Under the pieces are notes generated by a model that worked only from the letters and a program-made list of their open reading frames with translations, was not told where the DNA came from and searched no databases. A program made the translations under genes and the position numbers. 64,000 nucleotides of DNA from Paraburkholderia sp. BCC1884 (GTDB lineage Bacteria; Pseudomonadota; Gammaproteobacteria; Burkholderiales; Burkholderiaceae). The stretch is from contig NZ_CAAJGL010000055.1 in assembly GCF_900996225.1 (NCBI RefSeq), forward strand, positions 91,526-155,525, read 5' to 3'. Below are positions 43,615 through 52,703 of the stretch, one piece after another (the first letter of the stretch is position 1; the number at the start of each line of letters is the position of its first letter).

Positions 43615-45035
43615 TGGGCGCATCGATTCGCCGGCGCCTAGTGTTGCTGGTGCTTGCCAGCATCGCGCTGGTGTGGGGCATTGCGCTGGTCTCGAGTTAC
43701 GGCCAGGCCACACGCGAGGTCAGCGAATGGGAAGAGGCGCGTCTTGCTGAACTCGCGCAAATTCTGGCGCTGCTCGATGAACGCAATCTGACCATCCTCG
43801 CCAACGCCCGCATCGACGTGCGCGAAGAAGAAAAAGGCGGCGAACCCGGTGCGAACGACGCCGACGACGACGACGCCCTGCCGCGCGACGCCCTCTTCCA
43901 GGTGCACCGCGCAAACGGTGAGGTGCTGGCGGGCAGTCCGCAACTGCATGCGCTCAACGCGTGGGATTTGCCGCTGCCGGCTGTCAGCGGTACGCAGGAC
44001 ATCGTCCTGGGCGGTCAGAGGTTCCACTCGTTCACCTTGCGCGACGCCGCGCTCGGCCACTCGGTGCGGGTGTTCGAACCGGCCAACACACGTAGCGATC
44101 TGGTGAGCGGCGTGGCAAGCCGCATCGCCCGGCCGACGCTGATCGGCTTGCCGGTGCTGGCCGTGCTGGTGTGGTTGAGCATTGGCTGGAGCCTGGCGCC
44201 GCTGCGGGTGTTGTCCGAAGCGATTCGCGCGCGCGATATCCACCGGCTCGAACCGGTCGACATCGGCCGCGTGCCGACCGAGGTGCGGCCGCTGGTCGAT
44301 GCGATCAACCAGTTGTTGTCGCGGCTGCTCCATTCGCTGGAGCGAGAGCGCGCGTTTACCGCGGACGCCGCGCATGAACTGAAGACGCCGCTTGCCGCCA
44401 TCAAGGTCCAGGCGCAAGTGGCGCTGGCCGAGCCCGACACCGCTTTGCAGCGCGTGGCGATGGAGCGCGTGGTGCAAGGAGTGGACCGCAGCGCGCGGCT
44501 CGCCGAGCAGTTGCTACTGCTCGCGCGGCTGGACGTGCACGAGAAAATGTCGACCGAACCGATCGAGCCGGCCACGGTGGCGAAGAGTGCGTTACTCGCC
44601 AACGAGCGCAACGCGCAGCAGAAAGACGTCAGCGTGATGCTGACGGGCGACCTGCGCGCGGAGATCAACGCGGAGCCGGTGCTGATCGGCATCCTGCTCG
44701 ACAATCTGATCGATAACGCCATCAAGTATGGGCGCGTCGGCGGCCGCATCGAGGTGGCGGTGCGGCATGTCGGCGCGCGCGTGCGCCTCACCGTGAGCGA
44801 CGACGGCCCCGGTGTCGCCGCCAGCGAACTCGATCGGCTCACGCACCGTTTCTTTCGTGCCACGGGCAATCAGGCGACGGGCAGCGGCCTCGGTCTGTCC
44901 ATCGTCGCGCGGATCGCGGAGCATTTCGGCGCGAACCTGCAACTCGGCGCAGGCGTTGACGGGCGCGGACTGACCGTGGAAGTGTCGTTTCCCGCGTATT
45001 CGGTGGCGCAAACTTCGGGCTATGCGCCGGTTTAG
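43611..45035 (+). CDS. Sensor histidine kinase (PmrB/QseC type)
   Basis: A 474-residue inner-membrane kinase. The first helix is at residues about 8-26 (LVLLVLASIALVWGIALV). The periplasmic domain of about 130 residues contains an acidic stretch EEEKGGEPGANDADDDD. The second helix is near residues 165-190, and the dimerisation motif is HELKTPLAAIKVQAQ. The catalytic domain has LLDNLIDNAIKYGR, DDGPGV and GSGLGLSIV. The acidic periplasmic patch could bind cations or cationic peptides, as in PmrB or PhoQ, but this is inference. Confidence 0.93.
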   Translation: MMGASIRRRLVLLVLASIALVWGIALVSSYGQATREVSEWEEARLAELAQILALLDERNLTILANARIDVREEEKGGEPGANDADDDDALPRDALFQVHRANGEVLAGSPQLHALNAWDLPLPAVSGTQDIVLGGQRFHSFTLRDAALGHSVRVFEPANTRSDLVSGVASRIARPTLIGLPVLAVLVWLSIGWSLAPLRVLSEAIRARDIHRLEPVDIGRVPTEVRPLVDAINQLLSRLLHSLERERAFTADAAHELKTPLAAIKVQAQVALAEPDTALQRVAMERVVQGVDRSARLAEQLLLLARLDVHEKMSTEPIEPATVAKSALLANERNAQQKDVSVMLTGDLRAEINAEPVLIGILLDNLIDNAIKYGRVGGRIEVAVRHVGARVRLTVSDDGPGVAASELDRLTHRFFRATGNQATGSGLGLSIVARIAEHFGANLQLGAGVDGRGLTVEVSFPAYSVAQTSGYAPV

Positions 45036-45108
45036 CGCGCACCAGCTGGCGACCCGGCGACTGGTCGTCGTCGCTTAGGAGTCACTTTAGCGGTCACCTG
45101 GCGGCCGC

Positions 45109-46158
45109 TCAACGCCGGTTGATTTCGCCCGCCGCGCCCTGCCCGGACAGCGGCGCGCGAGCAACCGGTTGCGGCTTCTGCTGTGGCTCGATCTCCCGCT
45201 TTGACGACTCCGAGAACTGCCACGCAATCAATCCCGGCACGAAGATCAGCAGATCGCGAATGCGACGCGCCCCAGCGAGCGCAAGACACAGTGAGGGGTC
45301 GAGCCCCAACGCCCCGCCGATCAGAATAAACCCGCCCTCCTGCACGCCCAGACCGCCCGGCACGAAAAACGCGGCGCTGCTGATCGCCTGGATCAACGAC
45401 TCGATCACCACCGCTTCGACGAGCGTGACGGGTGCGCCCAGAAAGTACAGCGCGAGCCAGATTTCGAGCGACGTCAGGAAGCACTGCAACGGCTGCCAGA
45501 AGAACAGGTATCGCAGCACCACGGCACGCCGCCGCCAGATCAGCCTGATGGTCTTGTCGATCTGGGCGGATTGCCCGACCAGCGCCGCGAGCTTGCCGCT
45601 CGTCATGCGATTGAGGATGCGCGTGATGCGCTCGAACGGGCTGGCATGTTGCACCAGCGCGAACAGCACGAGCGCCGGCGTCATGACGACCACGCCCCAT
45701 GCCAGCTGACCGGCCAGACGTAAGGTGTCGGAGTGCGCGTGCGCGAACAGAAAACCGATGCCGACCATCGTGAACAGCAACTGGCTGATCACCGTGAGCT
45801 GCATATCGACGATGATGCTGCCCACCGCCATCGCCGGTCGCACACCCCAGCGCCGCAGCATGCGAAAGCCCACCACCTCGCCGCCGACGCGCGCCACCGG
45901 CAACATGCTGTTGACCGATTCGCGCACCCAGACGAGCTGCATCATCCGCCAGAATCCTGGCCGCCGCGGGCCGCGGATCAGCGAGCGCCAGTCACAGGCG
46001 TTGGCGATCATCGGCAGAACGTGAGCGAGCGCGGCCAGCAGCAGCCCTGCGCCGGCCGCGCGCAGCGCGCCGAGCACGGCGATGGGATTGTCGTGCCAGA
46101 CGAGCCAGAGGGAGACCAGCAAACCGGTCAGCGCGGCGAGGCGCCCGAGGTGCTTCAT
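45109..46158 (-). CDS. hpnL: HpnL-like flippase-domain membrane protein
   Basis: A 349-residue integral membrane protein of the lysylphosphatidylglycerol synthase TM / flippase-like family, the group that includes HpnL of hopanoid clusters. Eight or so hydrophobic segments are seen, with RVGGEVVGFRMLRRWG and FFVPGGLGVQEGGFILIGGALGL as the conserved loops. The ATG at 46156-46158 was preferred because the 35 codons upstream have poor bias; the longer start at 46263 would overlap the hpnI gene by 11 bases. A role in moving modified hopanoids is inferred from the family and operon. Confidence 0.85.
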   Translation of the reverse strand: MKHLGRLAALTGLLVSLWLVWHDNPIAVLGALRAAGAGLLLAALAHVLPMIANACDWRSLIRGPRRPGFWRMMQLVWVRESVNSMLPVARVGGEVVGFRMLRRWGVRPAMAVGSIIVDMQLTVISQLLFTMVGIGFLFAHAHSDTLRLAGQLAWGVVVMTPALVLFALVQHASPFERITRILNRMTSGKLAALVGQSAQIDKTIRLIWRRRAVVLRYLFFWQPLQCFLTSLEIWLALYFLGAPVTLVEAVVIESLIQAISSAAFFVPGGLGVQEGGFILIGGALGLDPSLCLALAGARRIRDLLIFVPGLIAWQFSESSKREIEPQQKPQPVARAPLSGQGAAGEINRR

Positions 46159-46252
46159 GGCGCGGCCCCGCGTTTGCGCGTGAGCTTCAACGCTGCGCTG
46201 TGATCCGGTTCTTCGCCACGCCCGCGTACCATGCCCGCCTCGGCCCACCTGT

Positions 46253-47419
46253 TTATCCGTCATTGTCCGGCGCCGCCGACAGCAGCCCGTCGCCGTCCAC
46301 CTTGAAGCTGAAGCCTCGCCAGATCACTCGCGACGAGCAGAAACTCGCGACGAAGATCGCAAACGCCACGATATCCCATAACGGCAACAGCCACAGATCG
46401 CGACGCGCCTGGCACAGTGCCCGATCCGACAGCAGTTTCAACGCGAACCGCGTGAGCACGGCCATGAGCACGAGCGAGCACGCCCAGACCGCCCCGCCGG
46501 ACAACGCCAGGGTGAGCAAGGCGAAGGCGAACGGATGAACCAGCGCCGTGCCGAGATGGCCGAGCGGATGGACGCTGCGAATCGTACGGCTCCAGCGCAA
46601 TTCGTGAGCGATCAACTGGGCCGCGCTCGTTTCGACGCAGGCATGCGCGACCGTGAATGGCGGCACCACGACTTTCTCGCCGATCGAGCGCACCGCCTCG
46701 CCGATTGCGTGGTCTTCCGCGAGATGTCGCACGAACGGCGCGAGGCCGCCGATTGTTTCGAGCGTATCGCGCCGCATCGCAATCGTCTGGCCGAAGCACG
46801 GACGCGCCAGACCTAACGCGAGGCCGGTCACCACGCCGGGCAAAAACTGATAGTTGGTCGCCTTGGCCGACAGACGCGGCCAGAAACCCGGATCGGGCTG
46901 ACCTCGATACACGCAGGTCACGAGTCCGACGCCGGGTTGCTGCAGTTCGCCGACCACGTTGCACAGGTACTCGGGGCCGACGCTCACGTCGCTATCGGCG
47001 AACACGAGCAGGTCGTGACGCGCCTGGGGCAGCATGTTGAGGATATTGCTGATCTTGCGGTTTGGGCCATAGAGCCGGGAATCGGCGACCACCGTGATGT
47101 CCGCGTGCGGATACAGCCGGCGCAAATCGTCGACGGTTTGCAACGCCGGGTCGGCGCCGTCGTGCACGCCGAACAGGAACTGCACCGGTCCCGGATAGTC
47201 CTGCTCGCAAAAGCTCGCCAGATTGGCGAGCAGCGCCCACTCATTGCCATGCAGCGGCTTGACGATCGTAACCGGCGGAAAGCTGCTCGGCGTCGCTACC
47301 GGCCGTGCAAAAAAACGCCCGATCAGCAGCGCGGCGAGCACCGTGTAGCCGATGCCGAAAGCCGCGCACGCCGCGCACGCGCAAGTCAGCGTGAGCACGA
47401 GCAGGTGCGCGGCGCTCAC
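46253..47419 (-). CDS. hpnI: HpnI, hopanoid N-acetylglucosaminyltransferase
   Basis: A 388-residue glycosyltransferase with one N-terminal and several C-terminal membrane segments. VTIVKPLHGNEWALLANLASF, YGPNRKISNILNM, ADSDVSVGPEYL, LAEDHAIGE and HELRWSRTIRSVHPLGH are the HpnI/ceramide-glucosyltransferase motifs. HpnI adds N-acetylglucosamine to bacteriohopanetetrol in Burkholderia. Its start overlaps the hpnJ stop (ATGA), and it precedes hpnL. A second copy at 41067-42338 differs at the RxxRW position. Confidence 0.92.
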   Translation of the reverse strand: MSAAHLLVLTLTCACAACAAFGIGYTVLAALLIGRFFARPVATPSSFPPVTIVKPLHGNEWALLANLASFCEQDYPGPVQFLFGVHDGADPALQTVDDLRRLYPHADITVVADSRLYGPNRKISNILNMLPQARHDLLVFADSDVSVGPEYLCNVVGELQQPGVGLVTCVYRGQPDPGFWPRLSAKATNYQFLPGVVTGLALGLARPCFGQTIAMRRDTLETIGGLAPFVRHLAEDHAIGEAVRSIGEKVVVPPFTVAHACVETSAAQLIAHELRWSRTIRSVHPLGHLGTALVHPFAFALLTLALSGGAVWACSLVLMAVLTRFALKLLSDRALCQARRDLWLLPLWDIVAFAIFVASFCSSRVIWRGFSFKVDGDGLLSAAPDNDG

Positions 47420-48837
47420 GCCTCGTGTGCGCGCAGGAAGCGGAAAAACTCGACGCCTTCACGCAAGCGCCGTTTCAGCATGTCCCAACTCGTCAGCATT
47501 TCGCGCAGGATTTCCCAGATTTTCGACGGCCGGAAATAGAAGCGCTTATAGAAGTTTTCGAGCTGGTGATAGATCTCGTCGCGCGAGAGGTGCGGATAGC
47601 CGATGGCCGCGAGTTGCACGCCTTCCTTGCTGACCAGGTTGATCACCTTGTTCTCTTCGAGCCAGCCGTTTTCAACGGCCTGGTTGTAGAGCGTGGTGCC
47701 CGGATATGGCGCGGCGAGCGACACCTGGATCGTATGAGGATTGATCTCCTTGGCATACTGGATCGTTTTCTGGATCGTGTCCTGCGTTTCGCCGGGCAGA
47801 CCGAGAATGAAGGTGCCGTGAATCTTGATGCCGAGCTTGCGGCAGTCGTCGCTGAAACGGCGCGCGATGTCGGTACGCAAGCCCTTCTTGATGTTCAGGA
47901 GAATCTGGTCGTCGCCGGATTCGTAGCCCACCAGCAGGAGGCGCAGGCCGTTTTCCTTCATGATTTTGAGCGTCGCGTACGGCACGTTGGCCTTCGCGTT
48001 GCAGGACCATGTCACGCCCAGCTCGCCCAGCCCGCGCGCGATTTCTTCGACGCGCGGTTTGAAGTCCGTGAAGGTGTCGTCGTCGAACATGATCTCCTTG
48101 ACTTCGGGCATGTTGTCGCGAATCCATTTCACTTCGGCCAGCACGTTTTTCGTCGAGCGCGTGCGGTAGCGATGGCCGCCCACCGTTTGCGGCCACAGGC
48201 AGAAGGTGCACTTCGAGCGGCAGCCGCGGCCCGTGTAAATCGATACATACGGGTGCTTCAGATAGCCGATGAAGTAGTTGTCGATGGTCAGATCGCGTTG
48301 GTAGATCGGCGCGACGAATGGCAACTCGTCCATGTCTTCGAGGATCGGACGCGCGGCGTTGTGCTCGATCGAGCCGTCACGGTTGCGATAGCTGAGCCCG
48401 AGGATCTGCGCGAACGGCTTGCCTTCGGCCACTTCCTGGCAGGTGAAATCGAATTCTTCGCGGCACACGAAGTCGATCGCTTCGCTCGCGGTGAGCGAGT
48501 TGTGCGGATCGACCGCGACCTTCGCGCCGACCATGCCGATGAGGATCGACGGCTTGCGCTTTTTCAGGTCTTCGGCGAACAGGGCGTCGGTGGGAAAAGA
48601 CGGTGTGCTGGTGTGGATGACCACCAGCTCGTAGTGCTGGGCGATGTCGAGCGACGCCTCGACGCAGAGCCCGTCGGCCGGGGCGTCCAGCACGCGGCTG
48701 TCGGGCACGAGCGCGGCCGGCTGCGCGAGCCACGTCGGATACCAGAACGAGCGGACTTCACGTTTGGCCTGATAGCGCGAGCCCGCGCCACCATCGAAAC
48801 CGTCGTACGACGGCGCCTGCAAGAACAGAGTTTTCAT
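47416..48837 (-). CDS. hpnJ: HpnJ, hopanoid radical SAM enzyme
   Basis: A 473-residue radical SAM enzyme with an N-terminal cobalamin-binding-like region (MKTLFLQAPSYDGFDGGAGS, VVIHTSTPSFPTD) and the 4Fe-4S motif CRSKCTFC near residue 207. EIMFDDDTFTD and GTFILGLPGETQDT are also typical. In Burkholderia HpnJ converts the glucosamine of the hopanoid into the cyclitol ether by ring contraction. The ATG at 48835-48837 was chosen because it matches the HpnJ N-terminus. It is the first gene of hpnJ-hpnI-hpnL, and a PmrA/QseB-like box lies 131-147 bases upstream. Confidence 0.93.
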   Translation of the reverse strand: MKTLFLQAPSYDGFDGGAGSRYQAKREVRSFWYPTWLAQPAALVPDSRVLDAPADGLCVEASLDIAQHYELVVIHTSTPSFPTDALFAEDLKKRKPSILIGMVGAKVAVDPHNSLTASEAIDFVCREEFDFTCQEVAEGKPFAQILGLSYRNRDGSIEHNAARPILEDMDELPFVAPIYQRDLTIDNYFIGYLKHPYVSIYTGRGCRSKCTFCLWPQTVGGHRYRTRSTKNVLAEVKWIRDNMPEVKEIMFDDDTFTDFKPRVEEIARGLGELGVTWSCNAKANVPYATLKIMKENGLRLLLVGYESGDDQILLNIKKGLRTDIARRFSDDCRKLGIKIHGTFILGLPGETQDTIQKTIQYAKEINPHTIQVSLAAPYPGTTLYNQAVENGWLEENKVINLVSKEGVQLAAIGYPHLSRDEIYHQLENFYKRFYFRPSKIWEILREMLTSWDMLKRRLREGVEFFRFLRAHEA

Positions 48838-48967
48838 GGGTGCTCCGGCAAGCCCTGAACGGCGCTTTCGGTTTTCTATCGGGAGACTATTAGGGAAGCG
48901 ATCGAAAGCGATCGGAACGATTGCCCGCACTGGCTGCAAGCCGACGCGCAGATAGTACGAAGCAAAG

Positions 48968-48984
48968 CTGAAGGAAACCTTAAG
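48968..48984. promoter_or_regulatory. PmrA/QseB-like box, CTGAAG-N5-CTTAAG (copy B)
   Basis: The sequence is identical over 19 bases (48966-48984) to that in the 42708-42954 gap. Read on the hpnJ strand it is CTTAAG-N5-CTTCAG, 131 bases before the hpnJ start; it has the same orientation relative to the hpnK operon at the other copy. It also lies 152 bases before the divergent ABC transporter gene. Confidence 0.65.
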
Positions 48985-49135
48985 AGAAAATCGCCGCGCG
49001 GCGCACACCCGCGGCGGCCGTCCGCGCCGCCATAGCGCCGAATCTGCTTTGATTGTGAGTTTTTCTTGGTTCGGTTTCGCGCGTGCTTTCTCTACATTGG
49101 ACGGCCACAACGACACGACATCACAGGACCATTCG

Positions 49136-50167
49136 ATGAGCACCACGCGGGGCGCGACACGTCATTCGTTTTCTCCGGTTTCAATCGGCCGGCTGGCCGC
49201 ATGGCTGACGGCGGCAACGGCCGCCTTCAGCCTGCTGGCGCCGGGCAGCGCAAGCGCCGCACCGCCCGCCGAACTGAAACTCGACTACGCCTACTACTCG
49301 CCGGAGAGCCTTGTCATCAAGCGCAACGGCTGGCTCGAACAGGCGCTCGCGCCACAGCACACCACCGTGAAGTGGGTGCTGAGTCTGGGCAGCAATCGCG
49401 CGCTCGAATACCTCAATAGCGGCGCGATCGACATCGGTTCGACCGCGGGCCTTGCCGCCGTGCTCGCCAAAGCCAACGGCAACCCGATCCGCGCGGTGTA
49501 TGTGTTCTCGCGTCCGGAATGGACCGCGCTGGTGGTGCGCAAGGATTCGCCGATCAGAACGCTCGCCGACCTGAAGGGCAAGAAGATCGCTGCGACCAAG
49601 GGCACCGACCCGTTCCTCTTCACGCTGCGCGCGCTGCATACGGCCGGGCTCTCGCGTGAGGACGTGGAGATCGTCAACCTGCAGCATCCGGACGGCCGCA
49701 CCGCGCTCGCCAACGGTCAGGTCGACGCGTGGGCCGGACTCGATCCGCACATGGCGGCTGCGCAGATCGACGATGGCGCGAAGCTGCTGTATCGCAACGT
49801 CGACTTCAACACCTGGGGCCTGCTCGACGCCCGCGAGGACTTCATCCGCGATCATCCCGAGACGCTCGCGCAGGTGCTGACGGTCTATGAAAAAGCCCGC
49901 CGGTGGATCGCCGCGCATCCGGACGAGACCGCGCAGATCGTCGCCGAAGAATCGAAGCTGTCGCTGCCGGTCGCGAAACTGCAGTTGAGCCGCAACGACT
50001 TCAGCCAGCCGCAGCCCGGCACGCAGCAACTCACCGCGCTCAAGGCCGCCGCGCCGATCCTGGTCCAGGAACAACTGGTCAGGCCGGGCACGGACCTCAA
50101 CAAGGTGATCGACGCGTTGATCGATTCGACTGTTGCGCAACCCGTCATCGCGGCAAACGGCAAATAA
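49136..50167 (+). CDS. Sulfonate/nitrate-type ABC transporter substrate-binding protein (SsuA-like)
   Basis: A 343-residue periplasmic protein. The signal peptide (LAAWLTAATAAFSLLAPGSASA) ends near residue 42. The mature part starts PAELKLDYAYYSPESLVIKRNGW and has DIGSTAGLAAVLAKANGNP, as in SsuA/TauA/NrtA-type binding proteins. It heads an operon with a permease and an ATPase. ATG 49136 follows AGGA. The ligand is probably an aliphatic sulfonate or similar small anion, inferred from the family. Confidence 0.88.
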   Translation: MSTTRGATRHSFSPVSIGRLAAWLTAATAAFSLLAPGSASAAPPAELKLDYAYYSPESLVIKRNGWLEQALAPQHTTVKWVLSLGSNRALEYLNSGAIDIGSTAGLAAVLAKANGNPIRAVYVFSRPEWTALVVRKDSPIRTLADLKGKKIAATKGTDPFLFTLRALHTAGLSREDVEIVNLQHPDGRTALANGQVDAWAGLDPHMAAAQIDDGAKLLYRNVDFNTWGLLDAREDFIRDHPETLAQVLTVYEKARRWIAAHPDETAQIVAEESKLSLPVAKLQLSRNDFSQPQPGTQQLTALKAAAPILVQEQLVRPGTDLNKVIDALIDSTVAQPVIAANGK

Positions 50168-50226
50168 GGCCTTTACCCGTCGATTCCTGCAAGTTCCCTG
50201 CCTCATTTCCCGCTCGACCGACACCG

Positions 50227-51090
50227 ATGGCCACCGACGAATCTTTCGCGCTACAGCATCTGCCGCACACTGCCAACGCACCGCGCGCAGCGGCACGCGC
50301 GCGCGATCCACTCAGGCGTTGGCGCATTGCCGGACTGATCCTGCCGCTGGCTTTTCTCGCGCTCATCGAATGGCTGGTGCGTGCAGGCGTGCTGGCCGAG
50401 CATCTGGTGCCGGCGCCGAGTTCGATCGCGGAAACCTTGTGGCAATTGGGCGGCGAGCGCCTCGGTCGGCATATCGGCGTGAGCACCCTGCGGGTGCTGG
50501 CAGGCTTCGGCATCGGCTCGGCGCTTGCGCTGCTGCTCGGCGCGGCCATGGGGTTGAGCCGCCGGCTCGACGCCCTGCTCGACCCGGCCTTCCAGGCCTT
50601 GCGCGCAATTCCGTCGCTCGCCTGGGTGCCAATCCTGCTGCTCTGGATGGGGATCGACGAAGCGCCGAAAATCACGCTCGTCGCCATCGGCGCGTTTTTT
50701 CCAGTGCAACTGAGCGTGGTGGCCGGCATTCGCGGCGTCGACCGCAAGCTGGTCGAACTCGGCGAAGTCAACCGTTTGAGCCCACGCGCCATGTTCACCC
50801 GCATTCTGCTGCCGGCCTCACTACCGCAGATCTTCACCGGTTTGCGCACCGGTCTGAGCCTCGCCTGGATGTTCATGGTGGCGGCCGAACTGATCGCGGC
50901 CACGCGCGGCCTGGGCTATCTGCTAAGCGACGGGCGCGAAACCGGTCGTCCCGACCTCGTGTTCGGCGCGATTCTGCTGCTGGCGCTGCTCGGCAAGCTG
51001 AGCGACAGCGTCCTCAAACTGATCGAAGCTCGCGTGCTGTCGTGGCGCGATACGGCTGACGAACGAGCGGCCTCGCGGAGTGTGCGTTGA
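50227..51090 (+). CDS. ABC transporter permease (SsuC-like)
   Basis: A 287-residue inner-membrane permease with six or seven hydrophobic segments. The ATPase-coupling EAA loop is seen around ELGEVNRLSPRAMFTRILLPASLPQIFTGLRTGLS, the conserved form for SsuC/TauC permeases. The ATG at 50227 starts 59 bases after the binding protein. The stop overlaps the ATPase start codon. Confidence 0.9.
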   Translation: MATDESFALQHLPHTANAPRAAARARDPLRRWRIAGLILPLAFLALIEWLVRAGVLAEHLVPAPSSIAETLWQLGGERLGRHIGVSTLRVLAGFGIGSALALLLGAAMGLSRRLDALLDPAFQALRAIPSLAWVPILLLWMGIDEAPKITLVAIGAFFPVQLSVVAGIRGVDRKLVELGEVNRLSPRAMFTRILLPASLPQIFTGLRTGLSLAWMFMVAAELIAATRGLGYLLSDGRETGRPDLVFGAILLLALLGKLSDSVLKLIEARVLSWRDTADERAASRSVR

Positions 51091-51872
51091 ACCCATCCCT
51101 TTCCATGGCCCGCAAACCGTTGCTCGAAGTACACGCCGTCAGTAAGCGCTACGAGACCCAACTGGTGCTCGAACGGGTGTCCTTTGCGATTGCGCGTGGC
51201 GAGATCGTCAGTCTGGTCGGGCCGAGCGGCTGCGGCAAGAGCACGCTTTTGCGCGTGCTGGCGGGACTCGACCGGGACTTCGAAGGCGACCTGCTGCTCG
51301 ACGGCGTCGCGCAACGAGGTCCCTCGGCGCGGCTCGGCGTGATCTTTCAGGAACCGCGTCTGCTGCCGTGGCTGAGCGTCGCCGATAACATTGCGTTCGC
51401 GGCAGGCCCGCGCCAGGGACGCGATCCCCGCGTGACGCATCTGCTCGCGGAAGTCGGTCTGGCCGGCGCGGGCGCGACGCTGCCCCGGCAACTGTCGGGC
51501 GGCATGGCGCAACGCGTTGCGCTTGCCCGCGGACTCTTTCCCCAACCCGATCTGCTGCTGCTCGACGAGCCGTTCAGCGCCGTCGACGCGATGACGCGCC
51601 GGCGTCTGCAAGACCTGCTGTTGTCGCTGACGCGTGCACACGGCACCGCCGCGCTGATCGTCACGCACGATCTGGATGAAGCGCTCTATCTGTCCGATCG
51701 CGTGTTGCTGCTCAACCCGTCGGCGCAGCATGGCGCGGGACAACTGGTGCGCGATATTGTCGTGACGGCGCCGCATCCGCGTGAGCGGTCCGCGCGACAT
51801 GACAACGCGCTCGCGGCGGCGCGAGATGAATTGCTCGAACGGATCGGTGCGACGTCGAACGCGGCGGATTGA
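51087..51872 (+). CDS. ABC transporter ATP-binding protein (SsuB-like)
   Basis: A 261-residue ATPase. Walker A is GPSGCGKST near residues 45-53. The Q-loop is FQEPRLLPWL, the signature is LSGGMAQRVALARGLF and Walker B is LLLLDEPFSAVD, followed by VTHDLDEAL. The start is TTG at 51087, overlapping the permease stop; ATG 51105 is an alternative that keeps the whole domain. The stop abuts the stop of the convergent gene in a shared TGATCA. Confidence 0.92.
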   Translation: MNPSLSMARKPLLEVHAVSKRYETQLVLERVSFAIARGEIVSLVGPSGCGKSTLLRVLAGLDRDFEGDLLLDGVAQRGPSARLGVIFQEPRLLPWLSVADNIAFAAGPRQGRDPRVTHLLAEVGLAGAGATLPRQLSGGMAQRVALARGLFPQPDLLLLDEPFSAVDAMTRRRLQDLLLSLTRAHGTAALIVTHDLDEALYLSDRVLLLNPSAQHGAGQLVRDIVVTAPHPRERSARHDNALAAARDELLERIGATSNAAD

Positions 51873-52514
51873 TCAGACCGGCTGCATCGCCTTTCGCAAC
51901 GCCACCGTGGCGCTATCGAGCGGCTGCCCCTTGCGGGCGAGGCGCACCGCCGGCGCCATCCACGGATGCGCGAATGCAACGACGGTAGCGCCCGCTTCAT
52001 ACGCCGCATCCGCCGAAGCCGCGATTGCGGCGAAGCACGCTTCGAATTCGCGATTGCTGAACAGCGTCCAGGCCGGCGCAATGTGAACGACCTCCACCGA
52101 CGTCGCCGCATCGCTTACGTGCTGCGCGAACAAACGCCGGTTCGGCTCGACGGCGGACTCGACCGCACACAACACCACGATCTTGCCGCCCAGATTGCCT
52201 GCCTTGCCTGCCGCAGCGGCCAACGCGGCGTCGGCGCGCACGATCGGCACGGGCGCACTTTCGATCGCGTCGGCAGCGGCGCCAAGTGTGGCGCAAGTCA
52301 GGATGACGGCATCGGACCCGGCGGCCAGCGTCAGAAGGCGCTGTTTCGTCTGCGCCATGATGTCGGCCGGCAACGTTCCCGCACGCTGGACGGCTTCGCG
52401 CAGATCCGATCGCACTTCGTGGTGCAGATTTTCAACTGGCAGCCCCAGACTGCTGGCCGCGTCGTCGAATATCTGCTGATTGCCTTCGATCGTGTGTAAA
52501 AGCGCTATGCGCAT
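51873..52514 (-). CDS. Asp/Glu/hydantoin racemase-like protein
   Basis: A 213-residue protein of the aspartate/glutamate racemase superfamily. The first cysteine site is seen in VILTCATLGAAAD near residue 73. The second expected cysteine near the C-terminus is not found; VVAFAHPWMAP stands there with His. The enzyme may therefore be an isomerase or decarboxylase with altered chemistry, or inactive as a racemase. An AGGGTGA stretch precedes the ATG. It is convergent with the ABC ATPase gene. Confidence 0.7.
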   Translation of the reverse strand: MRIALLHTIEGNQQIFDDAASSLGLPVENLHHEVRSDLREAVQRAGTLPADIMAQTKQRLLTLAAGSDAVILTCATLGAAADAIESAPVPIVRADAALAAAAGKAGNLGGKIVVLCAVESAVEPNRRLFAQHVSDAATSVEVVHIAPAWTLFSNREFEACFAAIAASADAAYEAGATVVAFAHPWMAPAVRLARKGQPLDSATVALRKAMQPV

Positions 52515-52703
52515 GTCCCGTCACCCTGGTTAGATCAATCGAGGCTGTCATCAACTCGCCGGCATTGTTTCAAGCTCTCGACTGCTTAACAAGGCAACTG
52601 CGCGTACCGGTATGTTCGATACCTGCCGCGTGGCCGGTCGCTGCGATCGGCGGGACACTCAGCACCAAGGCGAGCCGCCGACCAGCATGGCCCGCTATCG
52701 ACT

